Of a DNA stretch of 64,000 bases, positions 1 through 8,081 are shown piece after piece; positions within the stretch are counted from its first letter, which is position 1; each line of letters begins with the position of its first letter. The notes beneath the pieces are model-generated. The model saw only the letters and a list, made by a program, of their open reading frames with translations, was not told where the DNA came from and did no database searches. The position numbers and the translations under genes were made by a program. This stretch comes from Planctomycetota bacterium (GTDB lineage: Bacteria > Planctomycetota > UBA1135 > JACQFD01): assembly GCA_016200225.1 (NCBI GenBank), contig JACQFD010000002.1:1-64000 (forward strand), read 5' to 3'.

Positions 1-101
1 GCGCAGCCACGCTTAAAGAAGGACTGCATCGTATTGTTAATAATTTACCCCCGGCATCCTCCCCGCGTCTCCGAGTAAATCAACCGCCTCGTATTCCATG
101 A
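1..101 (+). CDS. GxxExxY protein, C-terminal end (cut by window start)
   Basis: The open frame enters from the left edge (first full codon at base 3) and stops with TGA at 99-101. The encoded tail, including LKEGLHRIVNNLP and the ending QPPRIP, is nearly identical to the tail of the complete GxxExxY gene at 331-762. This is therefore the end of a tandem paralogue about 661 bp upstream. The last residues (SPRLRV) are encoded by a piece of the ccgcgtctccg repeat that fills the intergenic DNA, so the gene end merges into the repeat. Function as for the next gene. Only about 33 codons are visible. Confidence 0.8.
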   Translation, partial: AATLKEGLHRIVNNLPPASSPRLRVNQPPRIP

Positions 102-112
102 ATCAGATCTCG

Positions 113-325
113 TTTCCACGCGGAGCCGCGGAGAGTTCGCGCCGACACGCAACTCAATTGTAATATTTCAGAGCCGGAATTCCACGCGGAGACGCGGAGA
201 AAACCAGAACTTACAATTATATTTTTGGTTTTCTCCGCGTTCTCTCCGTCCTCCGCGTCTCCGCGTGGAACTCTGGTTCTGGCTCCGCGTCTCCTTCTCG
301 CTCCGCGTCTCCGCGTGAAACTCTC
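113..325. repeat. Long inverted-repeat block A (GxxExxY-associated)
   Basis: This gene-free stretch is filled with copies of ACGCGGAGACGCGGAG and its reverse complement CTCCGCGTCTCCGCGT. The best-defined unit is an 85-bp core at 183-267. It begins CACGCGGAGACGCGGAG and ends with the exact reverse complement, enclosing AAAACCA, then TTACAATTATA, then TGGTTTT, so it folds into a strong hairpin. Extra half-units follow up to base 325, directly before the ATG at 331. Blocks at 781-1118 and 20651-20820 carry the same core. Confidence 0.85.
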
Positions 326-330
326 ATACA

Positions 331-762
331 ATGAAAGAATTAGACGACATCACCGGTATTATTGTAGATGCGGCGGTGAAGATTCATAAAGAACTTGGTC
401 CAGGTCTTCTTGAATCGGTTTATGAAGTACTACTCGTTCGCGAATTGGAGCGTCGGGGTTTGCGCTTGGAGCGTCAAAAATGTATTCAAGTCGAATACGA
501 CGGAGTCGTATTCGAGGAAGGCTTCCGCGCGGATCTTATGGTTGAAGCGCTGGTCATCGTTGAAGTCAAGTCCGTCGAGCGCCTTGCACCGGTTCACGGC
601 AAACGACTATTAACTTATCTTAGAATTACGAAACTGCCTGTCGGTCTGCTTATTAATTTCGGCGCAGCCACGCTTAAAGAAGGACTGCATCGTATTGTTA
701 ATAATTTACCCGCCGCGTCTTCCCCGCGACTCCGGGTAAATCAACCGCCCCGTATTCCATGA
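331..762 (+). CDS. GxxExxY protein (PDDEXK_3 family, putative nuclease fold)
   Basis: 143 residues. The family signature GLLESVY (G-x-x-E-x-x-Y) lies at about residues 26-32, within ELGPGLLESVYE. A PD-(D/E)XK-like core follows: AD at about 71-72, then VEVKS near 80-84. The family is usually annotated as of unknown function with a restriction-endonuclease-like fold; nuclease activity here is inferred from the D...ExK pattern only. The ATG is preceded by repeat DNA without a Shine-Dalgarno motif. The gene is the second of a tandem pair and both sides are flanked by long inverted repeats. The C-terminal tail PRLRV is repeat-encoded, which suggests the 3' end was extended by, or evolved together with, the repeat. 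Confidence 0.9.
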   Translation: MKELDDITGIIVDAAVKIHKELGPGLLESVYEVLLVRELERRGLRLERQKCIQVEYDGVVFEEGFRADLMVEALVIVEVKSVERLAPVHGKRLLTYLRITKLPVGLLINFGAATLKEGLHRIVNNLPAASSPRLRVNQPPRIP

Positions 763-780
763 ATCAGAGAATATTGAACG

Positions 781-1118
781 CTGAGACGTGGAGACGCGGA
801 GAGCCGAGGCGACACGCCATGCAATTGTTACGTTCCGGAGCCAGCATTTCACGCGGAGACGCGGAGAGAAGACCTGCACGCGGAGACGCGGAGAAAACCA
901 GAACTTACAATTGTATTCTTGGTTTTCTCCGCGTTCTCTCTGTTCTCCGCGTCTCCGCGTGCAGTTCTCCTTCTGGCTCCGCGTCTCCGCGTGAATTTCT
1001 CGTTCTGGCTCCGCGTCTCCTTCTCGCTCCGCGTCTCCGCGTGAATTTCTCGTTCTGGCTCCGCGTCTCCGCGTGGAATTCTCGTTCTGCCTCCGCGTCT
1101 CGCTCTGGCTCCGCGTTC
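781..1118. repeat. Long inverted-repeat block B (GxxExxY-associated)
   Basis: This stretch of over 300 bp holds no credible gene. It contains the 85-bp hairpin core at 877-961, in the same orientation as block A, with an additional ACGCGGAGACGCGGAG half-unit on the left. On the right is a run of degenerate units of the type TTCTCGTTCTGGCTCCGCG up to about 1118. The left flank (about 800-850) is also homologous to the left flank of block A, so the tandem duplication covers gene plus repeats with a period of about 661 bp. Reading frames across it encode only Arg/Ser-rich low-complexity sequence and are not genes. Confidence 0.85.
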
Positions 1119-1121
1119 TCC

Positions 1122-1766
1122 CTAGCCGACCTTATTCGGCGTATCGCAATAATCGCATCGTACAACACCACCGCGGGGCGCTTCGTTGTGGGCGCCGCAG
1201 CCGCGGCAGGTGTAAACCATCGCCGCGCCCGCGCCGGCGGAGGAAACGACGGGCGGCTGGCCCGTGCCTCCGCCGATCTTAATGATTCTTCGCGTGTCGC
1301 GATCGAGACGGTATCCGGGGAGGAATCCCTGATCGATGATTTCCTGAATTTCGCGCTCGACATCCATAATATTACTATTCTTGAGCGCCGCGGCGATTTC
1401 GTCGACCGAATCGTACTTTTGATTTATGATTAAATTCATATAACGGCGCGTGGCGGCCGCTTTGCCGACGAGCTGGGTTCCTTTCAATCCCACGAACAGC
1501 GCTCCCAGAAACAACAGGAACACGAAGCCCATTCGCGGACCGGCCTCATACCTCGCGACCGAGATCGACGCAATTCCAAATAATATCGCGAATCCGAATC
1601 CGACGAATTGTAGTATACGTCCCGACGTGATGCGCTGCGAACGATCGCGGCTGAGCCGCAGAATCAACAATACCGCGCCGAGGGGCTGGCACAGAAAAAA
1701 TGCTATAATAATGATCGGCCAGCTGAGGCATCCCCACGACTGGCCCGCGTCCGGTCGATCCGACAT
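1122..1766 (-). CDS. Membrane protein with C-terminal zinc ribbon
   Basis: 214 residues, no recognised named family. Hydrophobic segments lie at about residues 15-35 (IIIIAFFLCQPLGAVLLIL), 50-68 and 78-92. A soluble helical region follows, then a C-terminal zinc ribbon at about 186-209 (CRGCGAHN ... CDYC, two CxxC knuckles). It is the last gene of a minus-strand set with the membrane protein at 1776-2519 (9-bp gap) and the SPFH/zinc-ribbon protein at 2576-3898. The shared zinc ribbons suggest the three form one membrane-associated complex, which is inference. The stop codon lies at the edge of repeat block B. Confidence 0.75.
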   Translation of the reverse strand: MSDRPDAGQSWGCLSWPIIIIAFFLCQPLGAVLLILRLSRDRSQRITSGRILQFVGFGFAILFGIASISVARYEAGPRMGFVFLLFLGALFVGLKGTQLVGKAAATRRYMNLIINQKYDSVDEIAAALKNSNIMDVEREIQEIIDQGFLPGYRLDRDTRRIIKIGGGTGQPPVVSSAGAGAAMVYTCRGCGAHNEAPRGGVVRCDYCDTPNKVG

Positions 1767-1775
1767 GCTATGGTT

Positions 1776-2519
1776 TTAGAACTGTTCGCGCCGCTTCAGC
1801 AGCTGCCGTATTTTCAGGACGTCGCTCGCGAGTTCATTCATTTTCGCCGAAAACGCGTCGGCGCTGCCGCGCTGCTTCGTTTCTTGCAATTCCTGCATTT
1901 TATTATTGAGTCCGTCGACCGCCGCCTTCATTTGAATATCCAAATCGAGCGACTCGGCGCGTCCGACGGCGCGCGCGTATCGCGCGTCGTCCTGCAGCAA
2001 TCGGAGCGCGTCGAGAAACGGCGACGACGATCCTTTACAAATCATGTCGGCCGAATCTTTAATGATAGCGATCTGATTGCGAAATTCGTTCAAACGCGAC
2101 CGCTCGCGCGCCGACTCTCCCGCGGCGTCCTGCACGCGCGATCCCATGATCGCGAGTCCGCCGATCGAGATCGCCGTCAGCAGGAATGCGATGATATGTA
2201 AAGTTATGAGTAGTTTGAGTCCGAAACCGATCAACGCGCACAGTGCGATGACGACGACGACGACCGCGTAAATCGCAATGATCGTGCCGACGCCCGCGCG
2301 CACGGGAGTTTGCTCGCCGCCGCGGCCTCCGGCGATCTGAACGAGGATCGGATATCCAAATGCTAACAATTCGGCCAGCGCGAGCGTCATCAAACTTAAC
2401 CAAAAGATGTCGCCGCGCGCGGAGACAGGCGTCCATAGGAACGCCACCGAAATAGTGGCGCCTATCGTTAACAAACCGAGCAACGCCAGGATGCCGGTGG
2501 TTTTCGCGGTGGAGGCCAT
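1776..2519 (-). CDS. Four-helix membrane protein with cytoplasmic coiled coil
   Basis: 247 residues, not recognised as a named family. Four hydrophobic segments occupy about residues 8-28, 38-62, 78-102 and 103-128. After these comes a charged, helix-prone C-terminal half (about 135-245) rich in Leu, Glu, Lys and Arg that looks like a coiled coil. It sits between the SPFH protein and the zinc-ribbon membrane protein on the same strand with short gaps, so co-transcription is likely. The general layout (membrane anchor plus helical tail beside a YdjI/virion-core-like SPFH gene) recalls XpaC/TelA-type neighbours of SPFH genes in Firmicutes, but sequence support for that link is weak. Confidence 0.7.
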   Translation of the reverse strand: MASTAKTTGILALLGLLTIGATISVAFLWTPVSARGDIFWLSLMTLALAELLAFGYPILVQIAGGRGGEQTPVRAGVGTIIAIYAVVVVVIALCALIGFGLKLLITLHIIAFLLTAISIGGLAIMGSRVQDAAGESARERSRLNEFRNQIAIIKDSADMICKGSSSPFLDALRLLQDDARYARAVGRAESLDLDIQMKAAVDGLNNKMQELQETKQRGSADAFSAKMNELASDVLKIRQLLKRREQF

Positions 2520-2575
2520 GGGTGTATTCTTTATTTGTTAGTTAATGATCGTGGATACAGGATCGATTGCCGCGG

Positions 2576-3898
2576 TCAAGGCGTGGTCGGCGTGTTTGGC
2601 AATGTCGGGGTGCCGCAAGACGGACAGAATTTACTTTGCGGCGGCAGCGGCGCGCTGCACTTGACGCATTTCGTCGTGAGGGGTTTGCCGCAATGAATAC
2701 AAAAATTCGAAACGCTTGGCGACGCGCCGCCGCAGGTTTTGCAAGTAATCGGCATCAGCGTCGAGCAGCGCTGGCACGCGATCGCGCCGCCCGGATTGTT
2801 GGATCCGCATCGCGGACAAATGTAAAATGTCGCCCCGCAACCTGCGCAGAATTTGGAATTGGGCGGCGACGACGCGGAACATTTATCACATTTAATCGCG
2901 GCCGGCGCGGCGGATTCGGGCGCGTCGAACAACCCTCCGCATTTCGAACAATATTTATTATCGGCGGGATTCGCCGTTCGACAGGCGGGACATGTTTTCG
3001 CGGCGCCGCCGCCGCCGACATTCATAACATCCGACGCCGACGCCATCGATTTGCCCACCGCGCCGCCGAGTCCGAGTCCCATGCCGAGTCCGATTCCCGC
3101 GCCCATGATCGGCGCGGCCGAACTCCCCTGATTGCCGGCGGCCTTTTCAAGTGTATTGAACGATCGCTCCTGTTGATATGTATATCCTACAATATCCATT
3201 TCGGCTTTTCGCGCGTAGGCGTCGCGCAGTTTGATGACGGCCGGATCGTCGTCGGGAACATTGATTGAATTAACAAAAAACCGGACGAGTTTCAGTCCGA
3301 ATTCCTCGAATTCGGCCGCCATGTCCTCCTGCAACGATTTCGAGATTTCCGAGAGGTTTGCCGCGACTTCGAGAATGGAAATTTGATCCTTAATGATCCG
3401 TTTTGCAATGATGTCCTTGGCGTTCGTCACCATGACGCCGCGGAAATATGAAATTAACTGATTCTTGTCGAAAGACGGCAGCGTGCCTACGAGTTTAATT
3501 AAAAACTTTTTCGTATCTTCGATCTGAACGCCGAATTGTCCGAACGCGCGCACCGGAATCATGACGCGCGACTTCGGATCTAACAATTGAATCGGATCCG
3601 CGGTGCCCCAGCGCACGTCGAGCGGAATGGTACGATTGACAAACCAGACCTCGGCCTTGAACGGCGATTTTCCGCCGAATGGGATCTTTACAATACTCGT
3701 GAGGAGCGGAATATTCTCGGTGGTGAGCGTGTGCCGGCCGGCCTTGAAGTGACCCAGAATTTCGCCGCCGCGGAATAATACAGCTTCCTGCGACTCGGAA
3801 ACGATCAGTTGCGTCCAAGTCGACAATTCATCCGAAGGATATTTCCACGCGTAAACATCCGCGGGCGCATTCCATTTAACCAGATCGATGACAGCCAT
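2576..3898 (-). CDS. SPFH (YdjI/virion-core-like) protein with five zinc ribbons
   Basis: 440 residues. The N-terminal two thirds match the SPFH-type 'virion core protein-like' family: WKYPSDELSTWTQLIVSESQEA near the start, RTIPLDVRWGTADPI, MIPVRAFGQFGVQI, then a helical region. A Gly/Met-rich linker at about 262-290 follows. The C-terminus carries five consecutive double-CxxC zinc ribbons, for example CPACRT...YCSKCG, CDKCSA...FCAGCG and CVKCSA...FCPSCG. SPFH proteins organise membrane microdomains; the ribbons probably mediate protein or nucleic-acid contacts (inference). It is the first gene of the three-gene minus-strand operon. Five ribbons is more than the one or two usual in relatives. 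Confidence 0.85.
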   Translation of the reverse strand: MAVIDLVKWNAPADVYAWKYPSDELSTWTQLIVSESQEAVLFRGGEILGHFKAGRHTLTTENIPLLTSIVKIPFGGKSPFKAEVWFVNRTIPLDVRWGTADPIQLLDPKSRVMIPVRAFGQFGVQIEDTKKFLIKLVGTLPSFDKNQLISYFRGVMVTNAKDIIAKRIIKDQISILEVAANLSEISKSLQEDMAAEFEEFGLKLVRFFVNSINVPDDDPAVIKLRDAYARKAEMDIVGYTYQQERSFNTLEKAAGNQGSSAAPIMGAGIGLGMGLGLGGAVGKSMASASDVMNVGGGGAAKTCPACRTANPADNKYCSKCGGLFDAPESAAPAAIKCDKCSASSPPNSKFCAGCGATFYICPRCGSNNPGGAIACQRCSTLMPITCKTCGGASPSVSNFCIHCGKPLTTKCVKCSAPLPPQSKFCPSCGTPTLPNTPTTP

Positions 3899-4097
3899 GG
3901 GTTTTGTTGAATTTTACGAATGCCAGGAACTACGAATGCTAGAAACGCCGTGTGGGGCTGTCAACCGTTGCGGGCGGCGGCAGCCATGGCAACCAGCGCA
4001 AGGTGTGTGCCGTCCGCACGGACAGAAACCGATCCCAAACCCTTGCGGCGCCGCAAGCGGCTCGTGCGGGATTCGCACGGTTGCGCGCCGCGCGGCC
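3899..4097. other. Intergenic, no feature seen
   Basis: This 199-bp gap lies between the end of the acyl-CoA ligase and the start of the SPFH gene, both on the minus strand. No tRNA, clear terminator hairpin or coding potential was found. The promoter of the SPFH operon is expected here but no convincing -35/-10 pair stands out. Confidence 0.5.
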
Positions 4098-6002
4098 TCA
4101 CCCATCTCGAAGCATCGCGGCGATCTCGGCGGCGAATCGCTCGGCGACAACGCGTCTTTTTAATTTTAAAGTCTGCGTGAGCATGCCGCTCGCGAGATCG
4201 ATCGGTTTTTTTAATATTACAAAACGAACGGGCCGCTCGTACGGACGGAAACCGGAAGCGGAACTTACGAGTCGGTCGATCTCCGCGCGAAAAATCAGAT
4301 TCGCGGCGTCGTTCCGCAGCCAGTCGCCGGAAGCGTCGATCGCTTCTTTACCTATCTTCGCTCCAAGGTGCTCGAGATTCGGCACGAGAATCGCGCCGAC
4401 GACTTTGGCGTCCTGGCCGACGAGGACTGCCTGCACGATGAACGGACTCGTGATCAGTTGTGTTTCCACGCGCTCGGGTTCGATTTTCTCGCCGCCGCGC
4501 AGCGCGATTGTATCTTTAACCCGGCCGACAATTGTAATATTACCGTTCCGGTCGACGCGCGCGAGGTCGCCGGTGTCGAACCAGCCTGGAACCGGAAACG
4601 CCTTTCGCGTCTGTTCGTCGTCGCGGTAATAGCCTCGCGTCACCTGCGGCCCGCGCACGCGAAGAACGCCAGTCTCGCCGGGTCTTGCGGGGTTGCCGTC
4701 GAGATCAAATAATTGTATTTCCGTGTCGTCGAGCGGCGTTCCGACGGTTCCCGCAATATTCGCTTCGAGCCGCCGAACGGCGATCACCGGCGACGTCTCC
4801 GTCAGTCCGTATCCGTTCAATATTGGAATTCCAATCGATAAGAAAAACTCGTCGAGCGCGAGCGGCAGCGAACCGCCGCCGGAGACGCAAACGTTAAAAT
4901 TTAATAGTCCGTATTGTTGTAAGCGCGGCTTGAATACCAATTTTGACGCGAGCGCCGCCGCGGGGGCGAGCGCCGCGCTCAATAATATATTTTCCTTCGC
5001 TCGCGCGCGCAGATGCGCGACCGTCACGCGCGACGCCAATGTAAAGATTCGCCGCTTCCACGGCGGCAGTTTCGCGACCGAGTCTCGAATGGCGTCGTGC
5101 AATGTTTCCCAAATGCGCGGAACGGTCGCCATGAGCCGCGGCCGCTCGCCCGCGAGATCGGCGCGCATGCGGCGCGCATCGGTATAAACTAAGATTCCAC
5201 CGCGATCGAGAACGGCGTATTCGACGAGCCGTTCGAACATGTGCCACGTCGGCAGAATCGACAACGCCACGTCGCCCGGCGACACGGGAATGCGTGCGCG
5301 AATATGATAAAAATTCGAAAGCACGTTGCGGTGCGAGAGCATGACGCCTTTCGGCGCGCCCGTCGTTCCCGATGTGTAAACGAGCGTTAACAAATCGTCG
5401 CTCTTGACTTCCGGCGCGCGGCGCGCGAAATCGTCGACGCCGTGGGCGAGCCGGTCGCGCCCGTGTTCTAACAATTCGTCGAAATAAATAAAACGAACCG
5501 GCGCGCGCCCCGTGGCGGGCGCCGGCCCGGCGGCGCCCCCGGCCGCCCCGTCCAATATTACAATAAATTCGAACGCCGGCAGATCGGAGCACGCGGCCGC
5601 GATCGCCTGCGCGCGCGCCGGCGTATCGACCACGGCTCCGCGCGCCCCCGAGTGCGCGAGAATCATGACAATTTCCACGTTCGGCGTGTCGGCGCCGCGC
5701 GGCACGTCGACCGCGCCCTGTCCCGTGATTGCTAAACTACTGATAATCCATTCGCGCCGATTATCGAATATAAGTCCGACGCGGTCGCCGGGATGGAGGC
5801 CGACCCACGCGAAGCCGGCCGCCGCCTCGCGGACGCTTTGATACAATTCCGCGTACGTCATCGGCGCCGTTTCCTTGCTGTTGCGGCGCCGGATCGCCTC
5901 GCGCGCCGCAAATGTGCGCGCGACGCGTTCGAACCAAAGTCCGAAATTGGGCTCGGGAAGCTCTGACAAGCGCGTGAGTCTATGGCGGCGGCGCTGACGC
6001 AT
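4098..6002 (-). CDS. Long-chain acyl-CoA synthetase (AMP-forming, FAA1 type)
   Basis: 634 residues, a usual length for the bacterial FAA1/FadD15 group. It activates a carboxylic acid with ATP and CoA through an acyl-adenylate. Motifs visible: the P-loop YTSGTTGAPKGV (about residue 210), NGYGLTETSPV (about 395), GYYRDDEQT, GWFDTGDLARVDRNG, and VGRVKDTIALRGGEKIEP with the hinge region. A catalytic C-terminal Lys is probably in LTQTLKLKR. The substrate is most likely a medium- or long-chain fatty acid. It is not a benzoate-CoA ligase by motif, although a box pathway lies 15 kb away. The first ATG (6002) is taken; a start a few codons downstream is possible. Confidence 0.92.
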   Translation of the reverse strand: MRQRRRHRLTRLSELPEPNFGLWFERVARTFAAREAIRRRNSKETAPMTYAELYQSVREAAAGFAWVGLHPGDRVGLIFDNRREWIISSLAITGQGAVDVPRGADTPNVEIVMILAHSGARGAVVDTPARAQAIAAACSDLPAFEFIVILDGAAGGAAGPAPATGRAPVRFIYFDELLEHGRDRLAHGVDDFARRAPEVKSDDLLTLVYTSGTTGAPKGVMLSHRNVLSNFYHIRARIPVSPGDVALSILPTWHMFERLVEYAVLDRGGILVYTDARRMRADLAGERPRLMATVPRIWETLHDAIRDSVAKLPPWKRRIFTLASRVTVAHLRARAKENILLSAALAPAAALASKLVFKPRLQQYGLLNFNVCVSGGGSLPLALDEFFLSIGIPILNGYGLTETSPVIAVRRLEANIAGTVGTPLDDTEIQLFDLDGNPARPGETGVLRVRGPQVTRGYYRDDEQTRKAFPVPGWFDTGDLARVDRNGNITIVGRVKDTIALRGGEKIEPERVETQLITSPFIVQAVLVGQDAKVVGAILVPNLEHLGAKIGKEAIDASGDWLRNDAANLIFRAEIDRLVSSASGFRPYERPVRFVILKKPIDLASGMLTQTLKLKRRVVAERFAAEIAAMLRDG

Positions 6003-6118
6003 CCAACACGGCCGCGACGCCCCTCCTTGCGACCCGCCCGCCGGGCGCGTAGCCTCCGCTCTGGACTCCTCACACCCGGTCGCGGCTCAACCGCGGCTCG
6101 CGCAAAAATCCATCAGGT

Positions 6119-6196
6119 CGGGGCGTGGCGCAGCTTGGCTAGCGCGCTTCCTTGGGGTGGAAGAGGTCGCAGGTTCAAATCCTGTCGCCCCGACCA
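6119..6196 (+). tRNA. tRNA-Pro (anticodon GGG)
   Basis: Complete cloverleaf. The acceptor stem CGGGGCG (6119-6125) pairs with CGCCCCG (6186-6192), followed by A and an encoded CCA (6194-6196). The anticodon arm is CTTCC-TTGGGGT-GGAAG with anticodon GGG. The T-arm contains GGTTCAAATCC. It reads CCC codons. It lies alone between the acyl-CoA ligase and the beta-lactamase-like gene. Confidence 0.96.
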
Positions 6197-6257
6197 ATTT
6201 TGTATATGAACCGCGGGCGTGGCAACTCGGTCAATTTGCGCCGCGTTCTCAAAGCAC

Positions 6258-8027
6258 ATGCGCACGTCCGACACCGCACTTTTATTAATAATTTCCTGCA
6301 CGGCCTGCGCGCGCGCGCGGGAACTCGATCGTTTACAATCCGCTCCCGACGAAACGACGGATGACGGGCGGATTGCGGCGCGCGTCGACGCGTTTTTGAA
6401 CGCGTCGGGCGTCCGCGGCGGAATTCTGGTCGCCAAAAACGGAAAAGTTATATTAAGCAACGGCTACGGATGGGCGGACGGGAAGCATACGATTCCGATA
6501 TCGACGGAGACGGTCTTCGACATCGGGTCCATTACAAAACAATTCACCGCCGCGGCGATTCTGAAATTGCAGGAGGAGGGAAAGTTAAGAGTAACGGATT
6601 CTATTACAAAGTTCTTTGGAAACGTCCCGCCCGACAAACAAACGATAACCGTGCGACAGTTGCTCACGCACACGGGCGGGTTCGCGCACGACGCCGCCGA
6701 GCCCTCGGAGATTCTGACGCGGGACGCGGCCGCCGACAGAATATTAAATTCGAAATTATTATTAAAACCCGGCGAGCGCTATGGATATTCGAACGCCGGA
6801 TACGCCCTGCTCGCGATCATCGTCGAAATCGCGTCGGGCGCACCCTACGAGAATTATCTGTATTATAAACTCTGGAAACCCTCGGGAATGCTCAAGACCG
6901 GATTCGCGTTTCCGAACTCGACGGATCGCGAAATCGCGCACGGATTTGATATTTCCGGCGACCTCGGATCCCCGCGCCAACGCTGGGGAAACGACGGCCC
7001 GTCCTGGGGCGGACGCGGTGCCGGAGGCGTTTTGTCGACGCTCGAGGATCTTTACAAATGGCATCGCGCGCTGGAGGGCGGCGAAATACTTACAAACGAA
7101 TCCAAGGCCGAAATGTTCACGCCGCGCGTTCCGGAGAACGACCAACATAGTTCATATTATGGTTATGGCTGGGCGATTTTTACGACGCCGCGCAACACGC
7201 GACTCATTACACATGACGGAAGCAACGGAACGTTCTTCGCCGACTTTCGCCGCTACGTCGACGAGAACGTCGTTATTATTTACTTTACGAGCGAGCGCAA
7301 TTCGGTCTCCAGAAGTCTTATCAGTTCCGTGCCCGACGCGTTTTTCGGCGCAGAAGTGCCGGACGTCCCGCGACCGACCGCCGAAATCGAATTGTCGAAA
7401 TTGGAGAATTACACCGGCACGTACCGGCTGCCGTCCGGCGCGAGTTTCGCGCTTGAATTGTGTAATCATCAACTCTCGACCGCGGCCGCGACGCCGGGCG
7501 CGTGCAAGTTGTTAACGACGTTTCCCAAATTGGAGAATTCCGCGCGCGTTCGCGAGGCGGAATCCGCGTCGACAAAATTGATAACATCCATTCTGAACGG
7601 CGAACTCGACTCCGTCCGCGAAATGCTTCAATTCGATGGCGCGTTCGAGGAAGAGGCGGCCTACTGGAGCCGGACGCGCGCGGAGTGGACGAAGCGATTC
7701 GGGCAGTTCGCGGCACCCGAAATTCTCGGAACCGCGATCGAAAAAAATCTTTTAATAACGTATGTGCTTTTACAATTCGAACGCGGAACGACGATCGTAC
7801 AGTTGCGCCAGGAAGTAAATAAAAAGTACTTCGTCGGAACTGGCAATAATTTGTTGCCCGGAGATTATCGTTTCATCCGCCGGTCGGATGCCGAATTTAT
7901 TGTATATAATCATTCCCTCCGCACGTCCACGCGCGTGCGCTTCGACGTGCGGGGAAAAAACGGCGATGGCGGAATGACGATTTTCCATGCGGACGGAGAG
8001 ACGCGCGCCGAAAAGACATCGCGGTGA
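6258..8027 (+). CDS. Serine beta-lactamase-family hydrolase, lipoprotein
   Basis: 589 residues from the ATG at 6258, preferred over the in-frame ATG at 6219 because it gives a clean signal (MRTSDTALLLIISCTACARA) with a lipobox-like Cys. The N-terminal 330 residues are a class C beta-lactamase/PBP-like domain. The catalytic SxxK is SITK within DIGSITKQFTAAA, the second motif is the YSN of YGYSNAGY, and a later HDGSNGTFF is at the third-motif position. Such proteins act on the cell surface as peptidases or esterases; true beta-lactamase activity is not implied. The C-terminal 200 residues resemble the lipocalin-like or DUF3471-like extension often found after this domain (ENYTGTYRLPSG) but are only weakly recognisable. 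Confidence 0.88.
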   Translation: MRTSDTALLLIISCTACARARELDRLQSAPDETTDDGRIAARVDAFLNASGVRGGILVAKNGKVILSNGYGWADGKHTIPISTETVFDIGSITKQFTAAAILKLQEEGKLRVTDSITKFFGNVPPDKQTITVRQLLTHTGGFAHDAAEPSEILTRDAAADRILNSKLLLKPGERYGYSNAGYALLAIIVEIASGAPYENYLYYKLWKPSGMLKTGFAFPNSTDREIAHGFDISGDLGSPRQRWGNDGPSWGGRGAGGVLSTLEDLYKWHRALEGGEILTNESKAEMFTPRVPENDQHSSYYGYGWAIFTTPRNTRLITHDGSNGTFFADFRRYVDENVVIIYFTSERNSVSRSLISSVPDAFFGAEVPDVPRPTAEIELSKLENYTGTYRLPSGASFALELCNHQLSTAAATPGACKLLTTFPKLENSARVREAESASTKLITSILNGELDSVREMLQFDGAFEEEAAYWSRTRAEWTKRFGQFAAPEILGTAIEKNLLITYVLLQFERGTTIVQLRQEVNKKYFVGTGNNLLPGDYRFIRRSDAEFIVYNHSLRTSTRVRFDVRGKNGDGGMTIFHADGETRAEKTSR

Positions 8028-8081
8028 CTCGGGATTTGTTTACAATGTAAAGAAGGGGCGGAATATTATTGATCGCGAACG

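Noticed and set aside
113-1118. CRISPR array
   Set aside because: The repeats are palindromic half-units with irregular spacing and no unique spacers of constant length, and there are no cas genes.
781-1433. Long Arg/Ser-rich reading frames across the GxxExxY repeats on both strands
   Set aside because: They are created by the GC-rich repeat itself (PRLRV-type low complexity) and overlap the well-supported membrane-protein gene at 1122-1766.
4098-6002. Benzoate-CoA ligase for the box pathway
   Set aside because: The motifs and the FAA1-like length and C-terminus fit a long-chain acyl-CoA synthetase, and the gene is 15 kb away from the box genes on its own.
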